The notes beneath the pieces were generated by a model that saw nothing but the letters and a program-made list of their open reading frames with translations, was not told the DNA's origin and ran no database searches. DNA of 64,000 nucleotides from Bradysia coprophila (lineage: Eukaryota; Arthropoda; Insecta; Diptera; Sciaridae). Within the stretch, counting starts at the first letter, position 1; each line of letters starts with the position of its first letter. This document shows, piece by piece, positions 13,301 through 26,138 of the stretch. The translations under genes were made by a program, and so were the position numbers. Where the stretch lies: assembly GCF_014529535.1 (NCBI RefSeq), contig NW_023503608.1, positions 1,178,001-1,242,000 on the forward strand, in the 5' to 3' direction.

Positions 13301-14814
13301 TGGGACTTTGTGGAATTGAAAACGGAAGTGTAGGTTGACTCGTGGCAACGTTATTATTGAAAATACTTGACGGCTTTCGGGTATCGGTAGTCGGTTCATC
13401 GTTCTCATCGTCCGAATCCAAAAACAAATTGACCGGCTTCCGTTCACGACGAATTGGTTCTTCCAAACTGGGCGGCTCGTCATCGAACAGATTGAGAAAT
13501 TTCGGTTCGGGTTTTTGCTGAACGAAAATCGATTGTTTCGGTTGTTCTAATGCAGGCACTGGCGGTTCGGTTAACTGTTTCGTTTTGTTCACTGGCTCAA
13601 TTTTAGCATCGCCCTGAATCGATGGCTTAACGGTCGGTAGAACTTTGATCTTTTCTCGATGTTTGTTATCTTCAGGTGGAAAGAGTGGTGATTTCGTTTC
13701 AGCATCATCGTCATCAGCCAATCGATGAAACAAATCTTCGGCTGTGAAATGAAAATACATTGAAGTGATGATGATACTACTGACAAAAAAAAATCTTCAC
13801 AAACATACGATGAATAACTGCTGGTACTGACACAGCGAAATCTGATTCAGAGGTAGTTGGTGGATTGCTTGTCTGTGGCGAATTAGACAATGAATCTCCC
13901 TCATCAGATGAAGATTGAGAGAATTCGGGCTCTTCTGGTTCCTCGTCGCTCAGCACCTCTTCGTCTGATTCAATCAGGCCGACATGCCACTTATCATTCC
14001 ACTGCTTTGATCCAATTAAATGTGGTAGTGGGCGATTTAGGTACGGATTTTTTGGACGGCATACAACACTAGTCAAAGGGAAAACACAATTTAGTTTGGA
14101 TAACCGGAAGGTAGAACACACTGAACCTACTGCTTTTGCCCGTTATCGTTTTCGTCCTCATCCTCACTATCTTCTAAATTCAGCAAAACTTTCTCGTAAC
14201 AACGATCCATCATATTCAGGCCATTCGTAACTGCCTCTTCAACAGCTTTTGGTATTGGAACAAATGCCTGCGCAAGATAATTTGCCGTTTAAAAACCACT
14301 ACTTTTATTGAGAATTCCGTCCAGTTTACCTTGTCATTTTCAGCTGGCGTACATTTTTCTGTATTTGACACGGATGAATCCATGTCCATGACAGTATGCT
14401 CAACAAATTTGCCATTATTCAAATCCAGGAGCTTTGTTGTCGCATTACCAAGTTTGATTTTAGTCTTATCAACATCCAACATCAACCGATTCAAGTTGTT
14501 GTTTGACGTCATACATCTTTGTTCTAAATTCTAAATTCAAAAAAGAAAAATGTTTTCTTTGTAGTGCTTGAACAGACAGTGTTGTAAGGCGTTGACCATA
14601 AAAGGGAACTATAGTGGAGCCTTGAAAAATTCGTTTAACACAAATTGAATTACCTTCGAAATGGATTTCATCAAATTTAGTAGCTGATTATCACCTTCCA
14701 GCGACCAACTATTTGCAGCCGTTTCTTGTATGGTTTCAATTGACCAGTTGTTATCCTTAAAAAATATCCTCAGATCAATTCGAATTAATGGTTAAACTGC
14801 AAATTTCTTACCAT
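10335..14814 (-). CDS. WASHC2: WASH complex subunit 2 (FAM21)
   Basis: Six coding exons: 14812-14814, 14654-14755, 14330-14530, 14131-14267, 13809-14068 and 10335-13741. Total 4110 nt, 1369 aa. FAM21 is the long scaffold of the endosomal WASH complex; it links WASH to retromer and binds capping protein. The N-terminal globular head is recognised from NWSIETIQE, the second exon's LLNLMKSISK, and the conserved NRPLPHLIGSK stretch. The remainder is disordered, acidic and full of LFa motifs (LFDDEPP, LFDSDDD, LFDDTPP), which are diagnostic of the family. The length fits animal FAM21. Exon 1 carries only the ATG, followed at once by GTAAG. Oddities: at least seven DWL motifs between LFa blocks, a tandem repeat near 11794-11960 (RPEVKTVEQDIEAF units), and a duplicated LFDDTPPDDI unit near 12680-12830. 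Confidence 0.95.
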
Positions 14815-15357
14815 TGTTTTTAGAGAGCTATTGCCTGTGTGTTATCTCAATACCATTGTTTTTCGCAAAAATACAGCAACAGAATGAGATGTCTAATAAA
14901 TATAAATAATTCATTGACATTCTTTATCATAAAAAAAAACGCAAAAATGACATAAATGACGACAAAAACACACGAACGCACTCGAAATTCGAAATCGGAG
15001 CAGGCTCACTTTTAACGCGCCGATAAGCAAAAAAATAGTTATTTATGACATCGAGTGCGAAGTACTTTATTAGGCTCTAGATACCGAGATTCATACACCG
15101 AACATTCGAACATTATGATCTCGAGTTGCATAAAGGATTTTTAATATGTTGAGATCTTTAATAGCAAAACCTGCAAAGCTCTTGTACAACAAAACTATAC
15201 AGCCTTACAAAAGTTATAATAATAATTCGTTTATTTAGCAATTCGCTATTAAAAACCTCAAATTACATTCCATATTTACATTTCGTAAACTAGAAAGTTA
15301 CCCCTGAAAAATCGACTATTTTGAATCACACGACATGGCCTTTTCTAAAATTTCATT
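14815..15357. other. upstream region of WASHC2, no gene
   Basis: Contains the 5' flank of the minus-strand WASHC2 gene. No clear TATA box. No other coding signal before the LINE fragment. Confidence 0.4.
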
Positions 15358-15798
15358 TCAGGTGCCGCCCATATACGTGATACATCTCCTCTCCATTTCG
15401 ATCTTCCTCTTATATGTCACACATTGTTTGCTCCAAGCTGGATGATTAATATCAAGTTTCAATTGTAGTTTGTTGACTGCATGCCTGCAGTTCACACACT
15501 CGGAACGGTCTGATTTACAATCCTTCAATATATGCTGGCCACCACATTTCAAGCATGACTTCTTTCGTTTGCATCGCTTAGCTACATGATTAAACCCGCA
15601 GCAGTTGAAACACCTTTTTACGTTGATGCATTCGGTAATTTTGCAAACATCCCATCCCATGAATAGTTGTCCGTTGTCCACCACTGTTTTGAACGTTGCA
15701 GGGTCAACTTCAATAATTGCACCGTAGTTCTTGTGTCTCTTGTCTTCATATACACTCAGAACCTTAACAAAGCTCTCGTGTATCGTTTGAGATTGCAT
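15358..15798 (-). pseudogene. LINE ORF1 fragment with CCHC zinc knuckles
   Basis: A 146-residue open frame whose second half holds three closely spaced Cys/His knuckles: CFNCCGFNHVAKRC, then CLKCGGQHILKDC, then a partial CVNC. This is the gag-like ORF1 end of R1/I/Jockey-type non-LTR retrotransposons. The usual longer ORF1 N-terminus, and all of ORF2, are absent here. It lies on the left arm of a long palindrome, and its first about 50 residues are repeated head-to-head at 16161-16312 (+). A dead fragment rather than a host gene. Confidence 0.8.
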
Positions 15799-16312
15799 TA
15801 TTTCGACGATCTTATTTATTTATTTATTTATTTATCGTATGGTAGTTTCTCTCGTCGTACAGTACAGTGCCGTCAGTAAATTAGATTTACGCAAAATAAG
15901 AAGTACACTCACGGAATTTTGAAAACCGACACATTTTCTGTTTCTGTGTTTTACTTGACTTTCTGATTTCTCCATATAAAAATACATGCAAAATTCACAA
16001 AAAACCAGTAAGACAGAACAGAAAATGTGTCGGTTTTCAAAATTCCGCGAGTGTACTTCTTATTTTGCGTAAATCTAATTTACTGACGGCACTGTACTGT
16101 ACGACGAGAGAAACTACCATACGATAAATAAATAAATAAATAAATAAGATCGTCGAAATAATGCAATCTCAAACGATACACAAGAGCTTTGTTAAGGTTC
16201 TGAGTGTATATGAAGACAAGAGACACAAGAACTACGGTGCAATTATTGAAGTTAACCCTGCAACGTTCAAAACAGTGGTGCACAACGGACAACTATTCAT
16301 GGGATGGGATGT
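15648..16312. repeat. long palindrome of LINE 5' ends
   Basis: Arms 15648-15946 and 16014-16312 are near-perfect inverted copies of about 299 bp around a 67-bp spacer. Each arm carries the start of the LINE ORF1 reading outward, plus a TTTATT/AATAAA microsatellite and upstream sequence. The arms differ at only a few bases, so the inversion is recent or is kept alike by conversion. Confidence 0.9.
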
Positions 16313-16626
16313 GGTACCGCACTTATTGGACTAAATTACAAAGGACGATAGAAGTAAAAGGAATTAGTAACCCTTGGGAATGCCTAACTTCAATTTAGTA
16401 TTAAGTCCGCTTGAAACCGTACGATTTAGCTCCATCTAGTCCCACCTAGACCCATTTATTCAGATTCAGTAACTTCAGTCCAATAAAAGCAGCTTTGGCT
16501 TATGATGCAAATATCAAATTTTGTTCATACTTTATATTGATTATTAATATTGATGTTCTTACGGCGAATGACGTATAATTTATAAGTGAACTTTATAAGT
16601 TGGAAATTATAAGTCACATCTTCATA
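16313..16626. other. spacer, no gene seen
   Basis: AT-rich sequence. Near 16590-16625 lies a half-arm (TTATAAGTTGGAAATTATAA) that pairs with 16800-16825, so the MITE at 16627 appears nested in an older foldback. A related half-arm is near 48596-48665. Confidence 0.4.
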
Positions 16627-16777
16627 CAGTTTTTAACATTCAAAAGTATCGACATATTATACATTTCTTATTTCTCCAACTTCTCTCATTTCTCCATAAC
16701 GAGTATATGGATTAATGAGAGAAGTAAGCAAAATAAGAAATGTATAATATGTCGATACTTTTGAATGTTAAAAACTG
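16627..16777. mobile_element. palindromic MITE family E, copy 1
   Basis: Begins CAGTTTTTAACATTCAAAAG and ends with its inverse. Arms of about 70 bp, TA on both sides (16625-16626 and 16778-16779). A second copy lies at 32171-32319. The CAGT ends and TA duplication fit a mariner-like origin. Confidence 0.9.
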
Positions 16778-17243
16778 TACAAGAAGTTCTAGAAAGTTAC
16801 TAAAAATTTCCAACTAATAAATTATACGTCAATTGCGCAAACTGTCTAATGCTGTGGCTCATAATAAGGCGAACAAGAATAGTGATTTTTAAACAATCTA
16901 TCTACATTCATGAGATTGTTGAAATAATTTCTGTTTAGTGGGAAACAAAAATCCAATTTATAGGTTCAACTCATAGCGGGAATATGGATGATATCAGATG
17001 TACATTGAGAGATTGCAGCATAGAAACTAATGATTGGTGTGTCTCATTAGCCTTTCATTATACTCAATTCATTTACTCAATTATTTTAAACACTCAAGAT
17101 TCGCAAAAATAGGACGAGCAATTTTGCGTTGATGGCATCGACAATTTATGCTGCGTTTTCCATTGTAATCCAATATTCACCACAGGCTAAACAATGGAAA
17201 ACGCAATGAATGTACAAACCAGATATACACTGTCCATACAGAC

Positions 17244-17337
17244 CGGAGGAAATAGTGATTTCATATAAAAAAAAACTCACCTTTCAATAATTTTCGTTGA
17301 GAGGTGAGTTTGTTTATATGAAATCGCTATTTCCTCC
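17244..17337. mobile_element. short hairpin MITE
   Basis: GGAGGAAATAGTGATTTCAT at the left is answered by its near-exact inverse at 17318-17337. Arms of about 40 bp around a short loop. Only one copy is seen here. Confidence 0.7.
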
Positions 17338-17368
17338 GCTCCAAACAAATTTTGACATTAGACCATAC

Positions 17369-17661
17369 CTATAGAGAAGAGAAATGATCAGTGCGGCCCC
17401 TCACGGCTGGGATAGAACACGCCTGACTGCTTTTTCATAGAACGGTTGAACTGTCAAACTTTTTTACATTTGTTTGTAAAATTTTGACAGTTTGGTTTTA
17501 ATAACGATATATATCGTTTTTGTTAACGACATTTATAGCTTGACTATATGATTGACGTTCTGGTCGCATCATTTTCAAATTTTTCAGAAAAAATCAGTCA
17601 GTCAATCAGTCGTGTTCTATCCCAGCCGTGAGGCGCCGTGCTTATCATTTCTCTGCTATAG
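17369..17661. mobile_element. foldback MITE with about 55-bp arms
   Basis: CTATAGAGAAGAGAAATGAT (left) and its inverse (right, ending 17661) bound the element. The arms include the shared GGCTGGGATAGAACACG core. The interior has TTTTTGACAG-like AT-rich sequence and no coding. Confidence 0.8.
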
Positions 17662-17682
17662 AGGCTATAGGGTACACCTTCA

Positions 17683-17872
17683 TAGAGTGTTATGATGAAA
17701 GAGAAAGAGATATTTTGTCAAGTACCCCAAGGCAAGTTATAATAAACTGGTCTTCGGTCCTCTCGCTCTCAACGTACACCGTTGAAAGAGAAGTAAATAC
17801 TTTGACAAGTACCCCAAGGCAAGTTATAATAAGTAGTCTTCGGTTTTCTCGCTCTGATCATAACAGTCTATA
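17683..17872. mobile_element. MITE family H, tandem copy
   Basis: GTGTTATGATGAAAGAGAAA at one end and a CGCTCTGATCATAACA-type end at the other. The inside repeats the words AAGTACCCCAAGGCAAGTTA and a GTCTTCGGT-TCTCGCTC stretch twice. Relatives in this window: 37716-37907, 38223-38350, 56064-56148 and around 57311. Confidence 0.65.
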
Positions 17873-18594
17873 GGGAAAACTCAGCATAGTGCCGATCATA
17901 TCACCGCAAAATTGCTCGTGTGCTTTCGGCCTAAATGAATCTAAGAAGACAAAAGAAATCTGATGATTCAATACAACTAAACTTTCTTTTCTATCATTTG
18001 CTCCCTTCGGGTGCTGACGTTTATGTGGATATACACGAAATTTTACATTTGTTGGTTTTCGAATGCCTTCACTTTCCCCCCCACAAACATTACGCACTAA
18101 GGACTTATCTAGTTGTGACGCAACTGTTGCGTAAAGCAATTCGACAAAAATCTTCGTAAATAACGGTTTCTATACTCTTTTTGATCTTCCTGTCCGATTA
18201 CTCATAACCCTGTAACTGTTCCCGATTAGATGCAACAAAACCGAAGAACACCATTATGATGTACAATACATACGCACATATACATCCGGATATGTAACAT
18301 GATGCAAACGATGCAAACGCACCGCAGATGACAACGATATCAAACTGATTTTCAAAGTCAATCAAAGTGAACAGTTTTTCCGAATTGCAAATTTGACATA
18401 ATATATAAACTCATCTCGCAGTATAATCACACGATTTTTTTTTGATAATCAAAAATAAATTACAAACAACTGAGCAAATAATATCATATTTTGAATATTA
18501 TTCAATTGAAAACCAGCAGCATCAGCAATACTTCGAGTTATTAATCGCCGAAAAAATGCAATTTTAAAATAGTTTTAACAAAATAGAAACGATA
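17873..18594. other. upstream region of TMEM131
   Basis: No coding signal. The last 200 bp form the probable promoter and 5'UTR of the TMEM131 gene, with a TATA-like word at 18402. Confidence 0.4.
18402..18409 (+). promoter_or_regulatory. possible TATA box of TMEM131
   Basis: TATATAAA lies 186 bp before the start codon, which would allow a 5'UTR of about 155 bp. Weak evidence in AT-rich DNA. Confidence 0.3.
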
Positions 18595-21500
18595 ATGACA
18601 GCAAAGGTGATATTTTGCATTTTCTTCATTGCCATAACTGTGGCAATGGTAACTGGTGATAAGGAATACACAACCAATCACGATGAACGGTCATCTCTAC
18701 TGTTAATCGAAAAAACCAATATTATCTCACCTGACAATGGCAACGATATTCATTTGGCGTTCCATCCAAAGCAGCTGGACTTTGACGATCTGGCTGTTGG
18801 TGCTGCTGAACGAGAAACGGTGATCGTTTTCAATGAGCATGCCAACAAAAGTGTTTACTTTGGGTCCATATCGGGAAATGTGCCCGATTTTTACAGTTCG
18901 TTTTTCGAGGACAAAGTCATACCCCCGATGGGTAATACGACTTTCGATGTTGTGTTTTTGCCCCGACAACCGGGCATGGTGCAGACAAATTTGTTAATTC
19001 ACACATCGTTCGGGGCATTCAATTATACAGTCAAAGGCCGCGGCGTTGAATGTTTATTTCGTTTAAATCCGTTAATTGGTCTGCAGGCACCGCTAAATGC
19101 AACATTAACGCCCGAAATCGTCATGTACAATCCGTACGAGACACCACTACAAATTGTCGAAGTGTACAGTAGTGGTGGGCAGGTAAAAGCAAAGACTGAA
19201 ATTGCGTTCCGTTGTTGGGCCTTTGCTAATTTCGTCTTCTTTCACAGTTTCAATTAGAACTACCAGGTGGAAGCGGGAATGAGGGACCGCAAGCGTTATG
19301 GCAGATACCACCATTTACGTCGAAACCAATCATTCGGGTGCGATTCACTGCCACACAGCCTGGCAACCATTCAGCATACATTCGAATCAAAGTGTCGGCG
19401 GAAAACAATTCGGAACTGGAGGACATTGTGCTGGTCGTTCCGATTGAAGTGGAAATTTTTAACTACTACGGTATCTACTCGGAGACGCCGATTCTCAATT
19501 TCGGAGTCGGCGGCACTGAAGACAAACCAAAGAGATTGACCATCGATCTGTTCAATTCTGGGAAAGAACCAGTGAGCATAAAAAAGTATGCCGTGGAAAG
19601 CGAGTCGGAACTTTCCAGTGGCATATCGTTGGCAATGGTAACACCATCGGATGTTGCCAATGTTCATAGCACAATAACGGCGACAGTGGATTGGTCGTCA
19701 GCTGTCACCAGCGACAAGTATATCCGCGGCAGCATTGTGATAACTGCGTTGGTGCAGAACAGAGATGTAATTTACCGGATACCGTTCGTCGGAGAGATGC
19801 TGAAGGGTTCCATATACTTCAACGAATCAAATACAAGATTCGTGACAACGCTGAAAGACACTAAAGTCAGTAAAGACTTTGTTCTGAAGAACAATTTCGA
19901 TATTTCGTTGGCAATAACGAACGTCACACTGCCAAACGACTGTTCCCTGTTTTTCAAAGCCAGTGATTTCACACCAAAAATGCTCGAACCGGGCGAAGAA
20001 TCCATCATCTTCAAGTTGTCGTTGATGGATTCAGTGAAAACGTTGCAGCATCTGCTGTTACACACGAACCTCAGCATATATGAAATTCCAGTGTCGAGTT
20101 ACGATGGCCTGTTACGGCGAATCGTGCCAGTCGACGAGCGAGTCAACAACGGAAAAGGTGTGGACGAGAAAGCCATCAATTTCGGAACGCTGTCGCTGTC
20201 AACGCTATCGGAAACGGTGCTAGCATTCGTTAACGATAACCCGTCGCCGATAACAATACACAATTGGACCGGCACGATATCGGGCGTTGCGTCAATTTAC
20301 GTTGTGCTGAGAGGATGTGGCAATTTAACGATGGAAAATTTGAAATTCTGCTACTTCATTCAACCGGGCGAATGGATTGTGTTTCAGGTGTCGGTACTGT
20401 CGAATGCGGTTGGCACGTTCATTGGAAAGTTAACCGTTAAGACTGACTACGAAGAATTGATTACGCCGATAAAATTTTCGACTGCCATGGGAAAACTGGA
20501 ATTCACCACCAATATGATTGATGAATCGTCGTGCTTTCCTGTAAGTGTTGCATTGGCATCTTTTTTCGATTAACTTGATCCTCCTTAGCTCTCTCCTTGA
20601 ACGTTTGTAACCTACATGTCCGAAAAATTGGGATGTAGGTAATTGGAATGCAGTCATTTAATGAAAATGTTTTCGTGAATTTTCATGAACTTTCGTAAAA
20701 ATTAAGAAATTCGTGGAAATTCACGAATATTCTGAAAATTTACGAAAATTCGGAAAATTTCTTAATTACAAAATGCGCCATCAATCGAACCTTGCCATCT
20801 TTCTTAAGCTTAAATTTGGATGTCAGATCAGGCTAATGAAAATTCTGCGCTGTGCACCCTTCATTCATTTGAACCAGTGGACCTGGTTCTTCTATTGATT
20901 TTGTTCAATTTGTCCAGCCATGAAACAACAAAAATTTGTCATACGAATCCACAGTATTTACACAACTTATGTGTTCTCCTCTGGCTAAACACAGGTGTTT
21001 AAAAGCACATACTCGTATGGCATATTGTCATAAGAAGTTCGTTCAAGCAGCCCAAATATGGAAGCAGATTGGTTTGCTTTTATGTGTCATGAACTGGATG
21101 GAGTCGTGATCCTAAGTCTAGTCAAGTTATGAACTAGATGGAATTGTTAATTTCCTTCATTGTACTGATTATATTTTCATGAATCACTATGAAATTCTTG
21201 AAAATATTTTCTCTTCACTCCACAATCTAGGAATAACGTTTCAACCGAAAGCAGAAGGCCCCTGTTTTAGGTAGTATACACACGTAAGTGTTACTCAAAC
21301 ATAGGATCGAATACGTCATTTGTTTCAATGCCAAAGATTCTTTGTTGTCGCAACACTATCTATTGAATACCTATAGTTAGCAATCTGTTATGGAACCGTT
21401 TTGGTTGTGTTAATTTTCGAAGACATACGTCAATTCAAAACATCTGCCTTCACAATACAATTGTAAACAGAAAACTTATCTGCAGAAATGGCCCAGGACA

Positions 21501-24500
21501 TCTGTGTGAAACGCAGGTTATCTTTGCAAAGAAAAGACGAAATTATTTGAATGTTGTATACTACAAAGTTTACAAACAGAAAGATAAAAACGACGCACTA
21601 TACGACTAATCTAAACAAAATTATTTGCTGAAAATTGAAACATTGTTGACTGTTTGTGTGTAATTACTTGAAATAGCGATTTTCAGTCAATATTTTTTTT
21701 CCAAATATTTCTCGTTGAGACGAAATTACAATTTAAATTAATGTTTTGCTGCGTAATACGACAAGGTCAACCACACGTACTTTGTTTAGCTTAGGAGATT
21801 AAACCTGAGATGTTTCTGTAAAATGATGTTGTCTCCTTACCAACTGCAAATAATAAGGTTTAGGGATTTTCTTGTCATTTTAACAATTTTCCTAAGAGAA
21901 ATCAGTACTCTAACACCTTTAGACCCACTGTTGAAATATTCGTTTGAGGTGGAAGGTGATCAAAATCCGAAAACTTGCACTTTTCTTACAAAAATTTCTC
22001 CAGTTACACGAACTGTACAGGGTCGTTTGGGATATCATTAGAATGGTAATCACATGTACTATTGAGCCGAATAGGTACTCGTTGGTTTTAAAATTCATCC
22101 ACACTGAAATATGTCCCACATAAGCTTCGAAGAATTTTTTCGAAAGTGGTTTTGGCTTCTAGGGTCGAAGTCCTTTCTAGGTACGTCTAATGCGTCCGAT
22201 TTCGGTAGGCTGTTTTTAAAGGAATCCCTCATTATTAGTTCTTCTGTCAAGAACTGTTATTGTACTCGATGTCATTTATCTACTCGAAAAACATTTACCC
22301 AAAAAAATACTCGACTTTATCGCTTTCTACGGTTCACGGTGAGCTTCAAAAAAGTTTTATTCGACCTCTCGTGGACATGAAATGTTATTAGTGGTTTTTG
22401 TAGAGGGCGACACACGAGTAAGAATAACATACCAAGAAAATATGTCGATGGGAAAATTTTTAATTAGATCGATTTTTCGTTTTTTTTTGGACCTGCAAGA
22501 AGCTTCGAAGACTGTTTGGACCTGGTGACATGTTTGATCACAAAAATATAGTTACTACCTAGCCTGAGGTCTAAGCTTTACAGCGATACCCATCATGATA
22601 TTATGACTATCAACAAACATCTTTTATGAAGCAAAGTCATCCTACTAGGTCGTTGTGAATTTGAAAGGCTGTGTCACATGTAGATGATTTCCACAAAAAA
22701 CACTAAAAACATTTAATGTCCACGAGAGGTAGAATACAATTTTTTTTGAAGCTCACCGTGAGTCTTCATTTCACTGCTCTCTAACTCAAGTTATTATTTT
22801 TAGCAGAAACTAATACTTTCTCCTTACACTATACAGCTATAAATCCTAAGATCACCTAATGCCATGCATCACTCGAATCAACCTCTAATATTACCTCAAT
22901 GCTAATTTTATCTCACATATTTCCAGGGTGGAGCGTGCAACTTCAATTTGACTGCATTTTCAACATTCAACACCCCTATGTCCGTGGAACACATCCTAGT
23001 GAACGTCAGTGGGGTCAGTGCCAGCGGAGTTGCATATGACTATAATACCAATCAACATCCGGTAATAGCACCAAACAAGCTCACGCACATCGGACAGTTG
23101 AAATTCAATCCGAAAACAATATGCGGCGATGATTGCTACTTAGAATTTCCAGACCGATGGCCACCATCGATTATTAGTACGAACTGTAAGCAGCTTCACA
23201 AAGACCTAATGAGCGCCACATTGGAATCATTTCGGGCCATGAAGCAATCATTCGATGCGATTCAGTTTCGTGTTCAAACCAGTCAAGTGAGGCGGTTCGA
23301 GTTCAATTCCAGTGCTAGCCTACATTGGCCACAGATGGTGAAGGGTCCGGTGGAGTTTCCTTTGCTGCTATCCGGACAGGAGGTAGTGCACAACATAATT
23401 GTGAACAATCCCACCAATGAAACAGTCAAGGCGTATTACATGCTACATGACGTGTCGCAAAATGGACAGGCGATGACTTATCCTCCGGAAATTATCAACT
23501 TTTGTTGGGACTGTTTCTTATCGAGGGAAAATGTGTTTTCGTTTGTCGATTCGAAGCACAGAAATCAAGAGTTTGACTACATAGCGCCGCAATCAAGTTC
23601 AAAAATACCGATTCGATTTTCGACCGAGACACCAGGAACATACGCGACATTACTCTACATTCGAAACAACTTCACAGTTCTTGAAGTAGTCTGGCTGACT
23701 GCCAAGGCAGGAACTTATCAATTTAAGTTCGGCAACAGGAAGCCTGGCAGTACGACACCACTGTTGTTTGAATTATCAGACAAACATCTTCGAGACTGCG
23801 ATCGAAAAGTACCTCCGGACTCGCCTCCAATTGTTGTCACCGCTAAGCGTACATTTACTGCTCGTAACACTGGCGACATACCGATAAAAATCGATTCGAT
23901 GTACATCGGGGGCCAACTGTGCGAAGGATTTGGTTTTCGGGTGATTCAGTGTTGGCCCTTCGAACTACCACCGAACGGTTCAAGTAAAATTGAAATTGCA
24001 TTCACACCCGATTTTACGTTGACGCGAGTCACTCAAATGCTAACGATAAAAACCTCACTCGACTATCCAGTTAATTATACGCTACTCAGTATGATTCCTG
24101 GACAGGCACTGAGCACATGTAGTAAGGCCCTGCGTCGTCCAACGTGGGAACAATCGCTGCAATTAACTATGTTAGTCGTTCTGGGTGTATCATTCTTCTT
24201 TGTAATTTTTGCGGCTTTTCTGGACTCCGACAAAGTGCTCAAAGATCACGTGAACAACATGTCAAAGGATAAAGGTCCTGTACAGCCGACACTCGATCTG
24301 CGGCAAATCGGTTTGGAGCCAAGGCCAAGTGAAGATTTTAAAGCATCCCCCATTGCTACCGCCAAGATGAATGGAGTAGCTTACCAGCGTAAGAAACAAG
24401 ATAAGAAGCGTAACGATATCGACAGTTTAAATAAGAAATCATGGGCAGAGGTTTTAGCAAAACGATTTTCACCGATCCAAAGTGATGTAAAGTTCAAAGA

Positions 24501-25899
24501 AGATACACCGTCTCCGCAACCAATTCGACCCGTGGAATCGAAGCGAGAAAAGCAAAAGACTTGCCGTGAAAACGTAGCCGTCGATACAATCAAACCGATT
24601 GAGGATGATTCGTCATCAACGACCACAGAGAATTCGCAGCAATCATCCAGTGATAGTTCTAACGACAGTAAAAAAGGCGCCACCGCAAAGAAAGTTAATG
24701 TTTCAATAGAACCGCAACCGGAGGCAAAATGTGCGGTGAAAAACAAGATTGCAGTCAAGAAATCGAAAAGTTTACCGATCAGTTCAGCTGTATGTAACAA
24801 GGAGCCAGAAACGAGTCAACCAAAGGTCGTACGTCCTGTTGTAACCAAGACACCGACGATTAAGGATTCAAATTCGCCGGTATCCGAAGCGAAGCGGTCG
24901 AGTGAGGTTTTGAAAGAAAGTACGAACTTGAATACCACCCCCGAGCAACAAAAACTACAGATGCAACCAAAGAAATACGGAAAGACCCCAGGACGTGAAC
25001 GAAAGAAGAACGAAGAAAAACGAGGACGGATTACAGTCAGAGGAAATTTACACTCACCATTTCAATTCACATCGCCAATGGTCAGCTCTTCACCTGCCAG
25101 TCCACCGGTTTGGGATATCAACAAAATCAGCTTCAGCAATGTGGTCGCTCAAAATCCGTTCAACGTTTCGCCAACGATCAACAGCGGACGAACCGAAGAA
25201 CCATCTCCACCACAATTTTGCCATGTGAACGGCCAGCCGAGTAGACTATCATCCAAATATGACCAACATGTTTTCGATAAATCCTCAACTAGCATCGATG
25301 ATGAAATGGCCGACATTCCATTCACTTCAAATCTCGGACCGATTGGAACAAGAAAATCGCCATCGTCGTCACCGCACTGGGAATCATTGCCATCGATTCA
25401 AAAGCCGATACCGACCGTCATAAGCAATCCGAACAGTTTCTTCTCTGGTTCATTTCCTCATTATTCAGCGACACCTACGGAGGAAGTAGTCAGTAATGGC
25501 AATAGTGACTTGGATGTTATGGCCGGTGCGGCTGGGCTAATGGACAATGTGTACGGGCTTAAACGTTCTTGGGATTCTACACTTCTTCTCAGTCTTCTAC
25601 AGCAACAACAGAAGCAGACGATGTACACAAATCACAATAATTTGTGGGGCGTCAATTTAACGCAACCGGAGAAAACTTGGTCTACTGCACCTATTCGTCC
25701 GCCACCCGGTCTGAAACCATTGCACGAGAAAAATACACTAGGAAACCAGTACAGTGAACATCAACATCAGCAGCAGCAACAACAACAACAACAATTACCA
25801 CAGTTTGATCCATTCAGTTCATTGAGTTCAATTTGGTCAACCGATGCATGGCCACCAAACAATTCAAATAATTCTGAGAGCAACCGAAAACAAATGTAA
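18595..25899 (+). CDS. TMEM131: TMEM131 homologue, procollagen secretion factor
   Basis: Exons 18595-19182, 19248-20540 and 22927-25899, all in phase 0; 1617 aa. TMEM131 is a type I ER membrane protein. Its N-terminal PapD-like domain is known to bind procollagen, and its cytoplasmic tail binds the TRAPP tether TRAPPC8, promoting collagen export. Seen here: a signal peptide (residues 1-21), a PapD-like module (about 55-195, with FHPKQLDFDDLAVG and FLPRQPGM), several further Ig-like repeats, many N-glycosylation sites, and one membrane helix near residues 1038-1062 (LTMLVVLGVSFFFVIFAAFL). A 555-residue polar tail follows, with FSNVVAQNPF-type motifs, a PPPGL motif and a poly-Gln run near 1574. 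Intron 2 (2.4 kb) holds mobile elements. The length is somewhat below the human protein. Confidence 0.92.
22335..22760. mobile_element. foldback element in TMEM131 intron 2
   Basis: CACGGTGAGCTTCAAAAAAG at the left returns inverted at the right end (22741-22760). The arms of about 70 bp share the CTCTCGTGGACAT word. A solo arm of the 6135-type family (GAATCCCTCAT) lies just upstream, at 22175-22235. Intronic and non-coding. Confidence 0.75.
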
Positions 25900-26132
25900 A
25901 ATTGTTTCCCTTTCCTAGTTGTTGTTTTTGATTTTTTTGTAGTTTTTTTTTTTTCGATGACTGTGATCATCCGATCAAACTATGTGAAATTGTTAAACTT
26001 ACATTTACGACCATCCTGAAAAATACTGTTTACATTTAAAAAAGAAAATTCTTCAATTGTATCGACGTGTTAATTTGTTGCAAATCACAAACACAATTTG
26101 ATTTTTTTTTTTCAAATTACATTTTACTGTAA

Positions 26133-26138
26133 AATAAA
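26133..26138 (+). terminator. poly(A) signal of TMEM131
   Basis: AATAAA 234 bp past the stop codon, the first good match downstream. Confidence 0.5.

Noticed and set aside
10954-13338. Plus-strand frames over WASHC2
   Set aside because: Antisense shadows of the acidic Asp/Ser-rich coding sequence.
24381-24800. 139-codon minus-strand frame in TMEM131 exon 3
   Set aside because: Antisense shadow of a well-supported exon.
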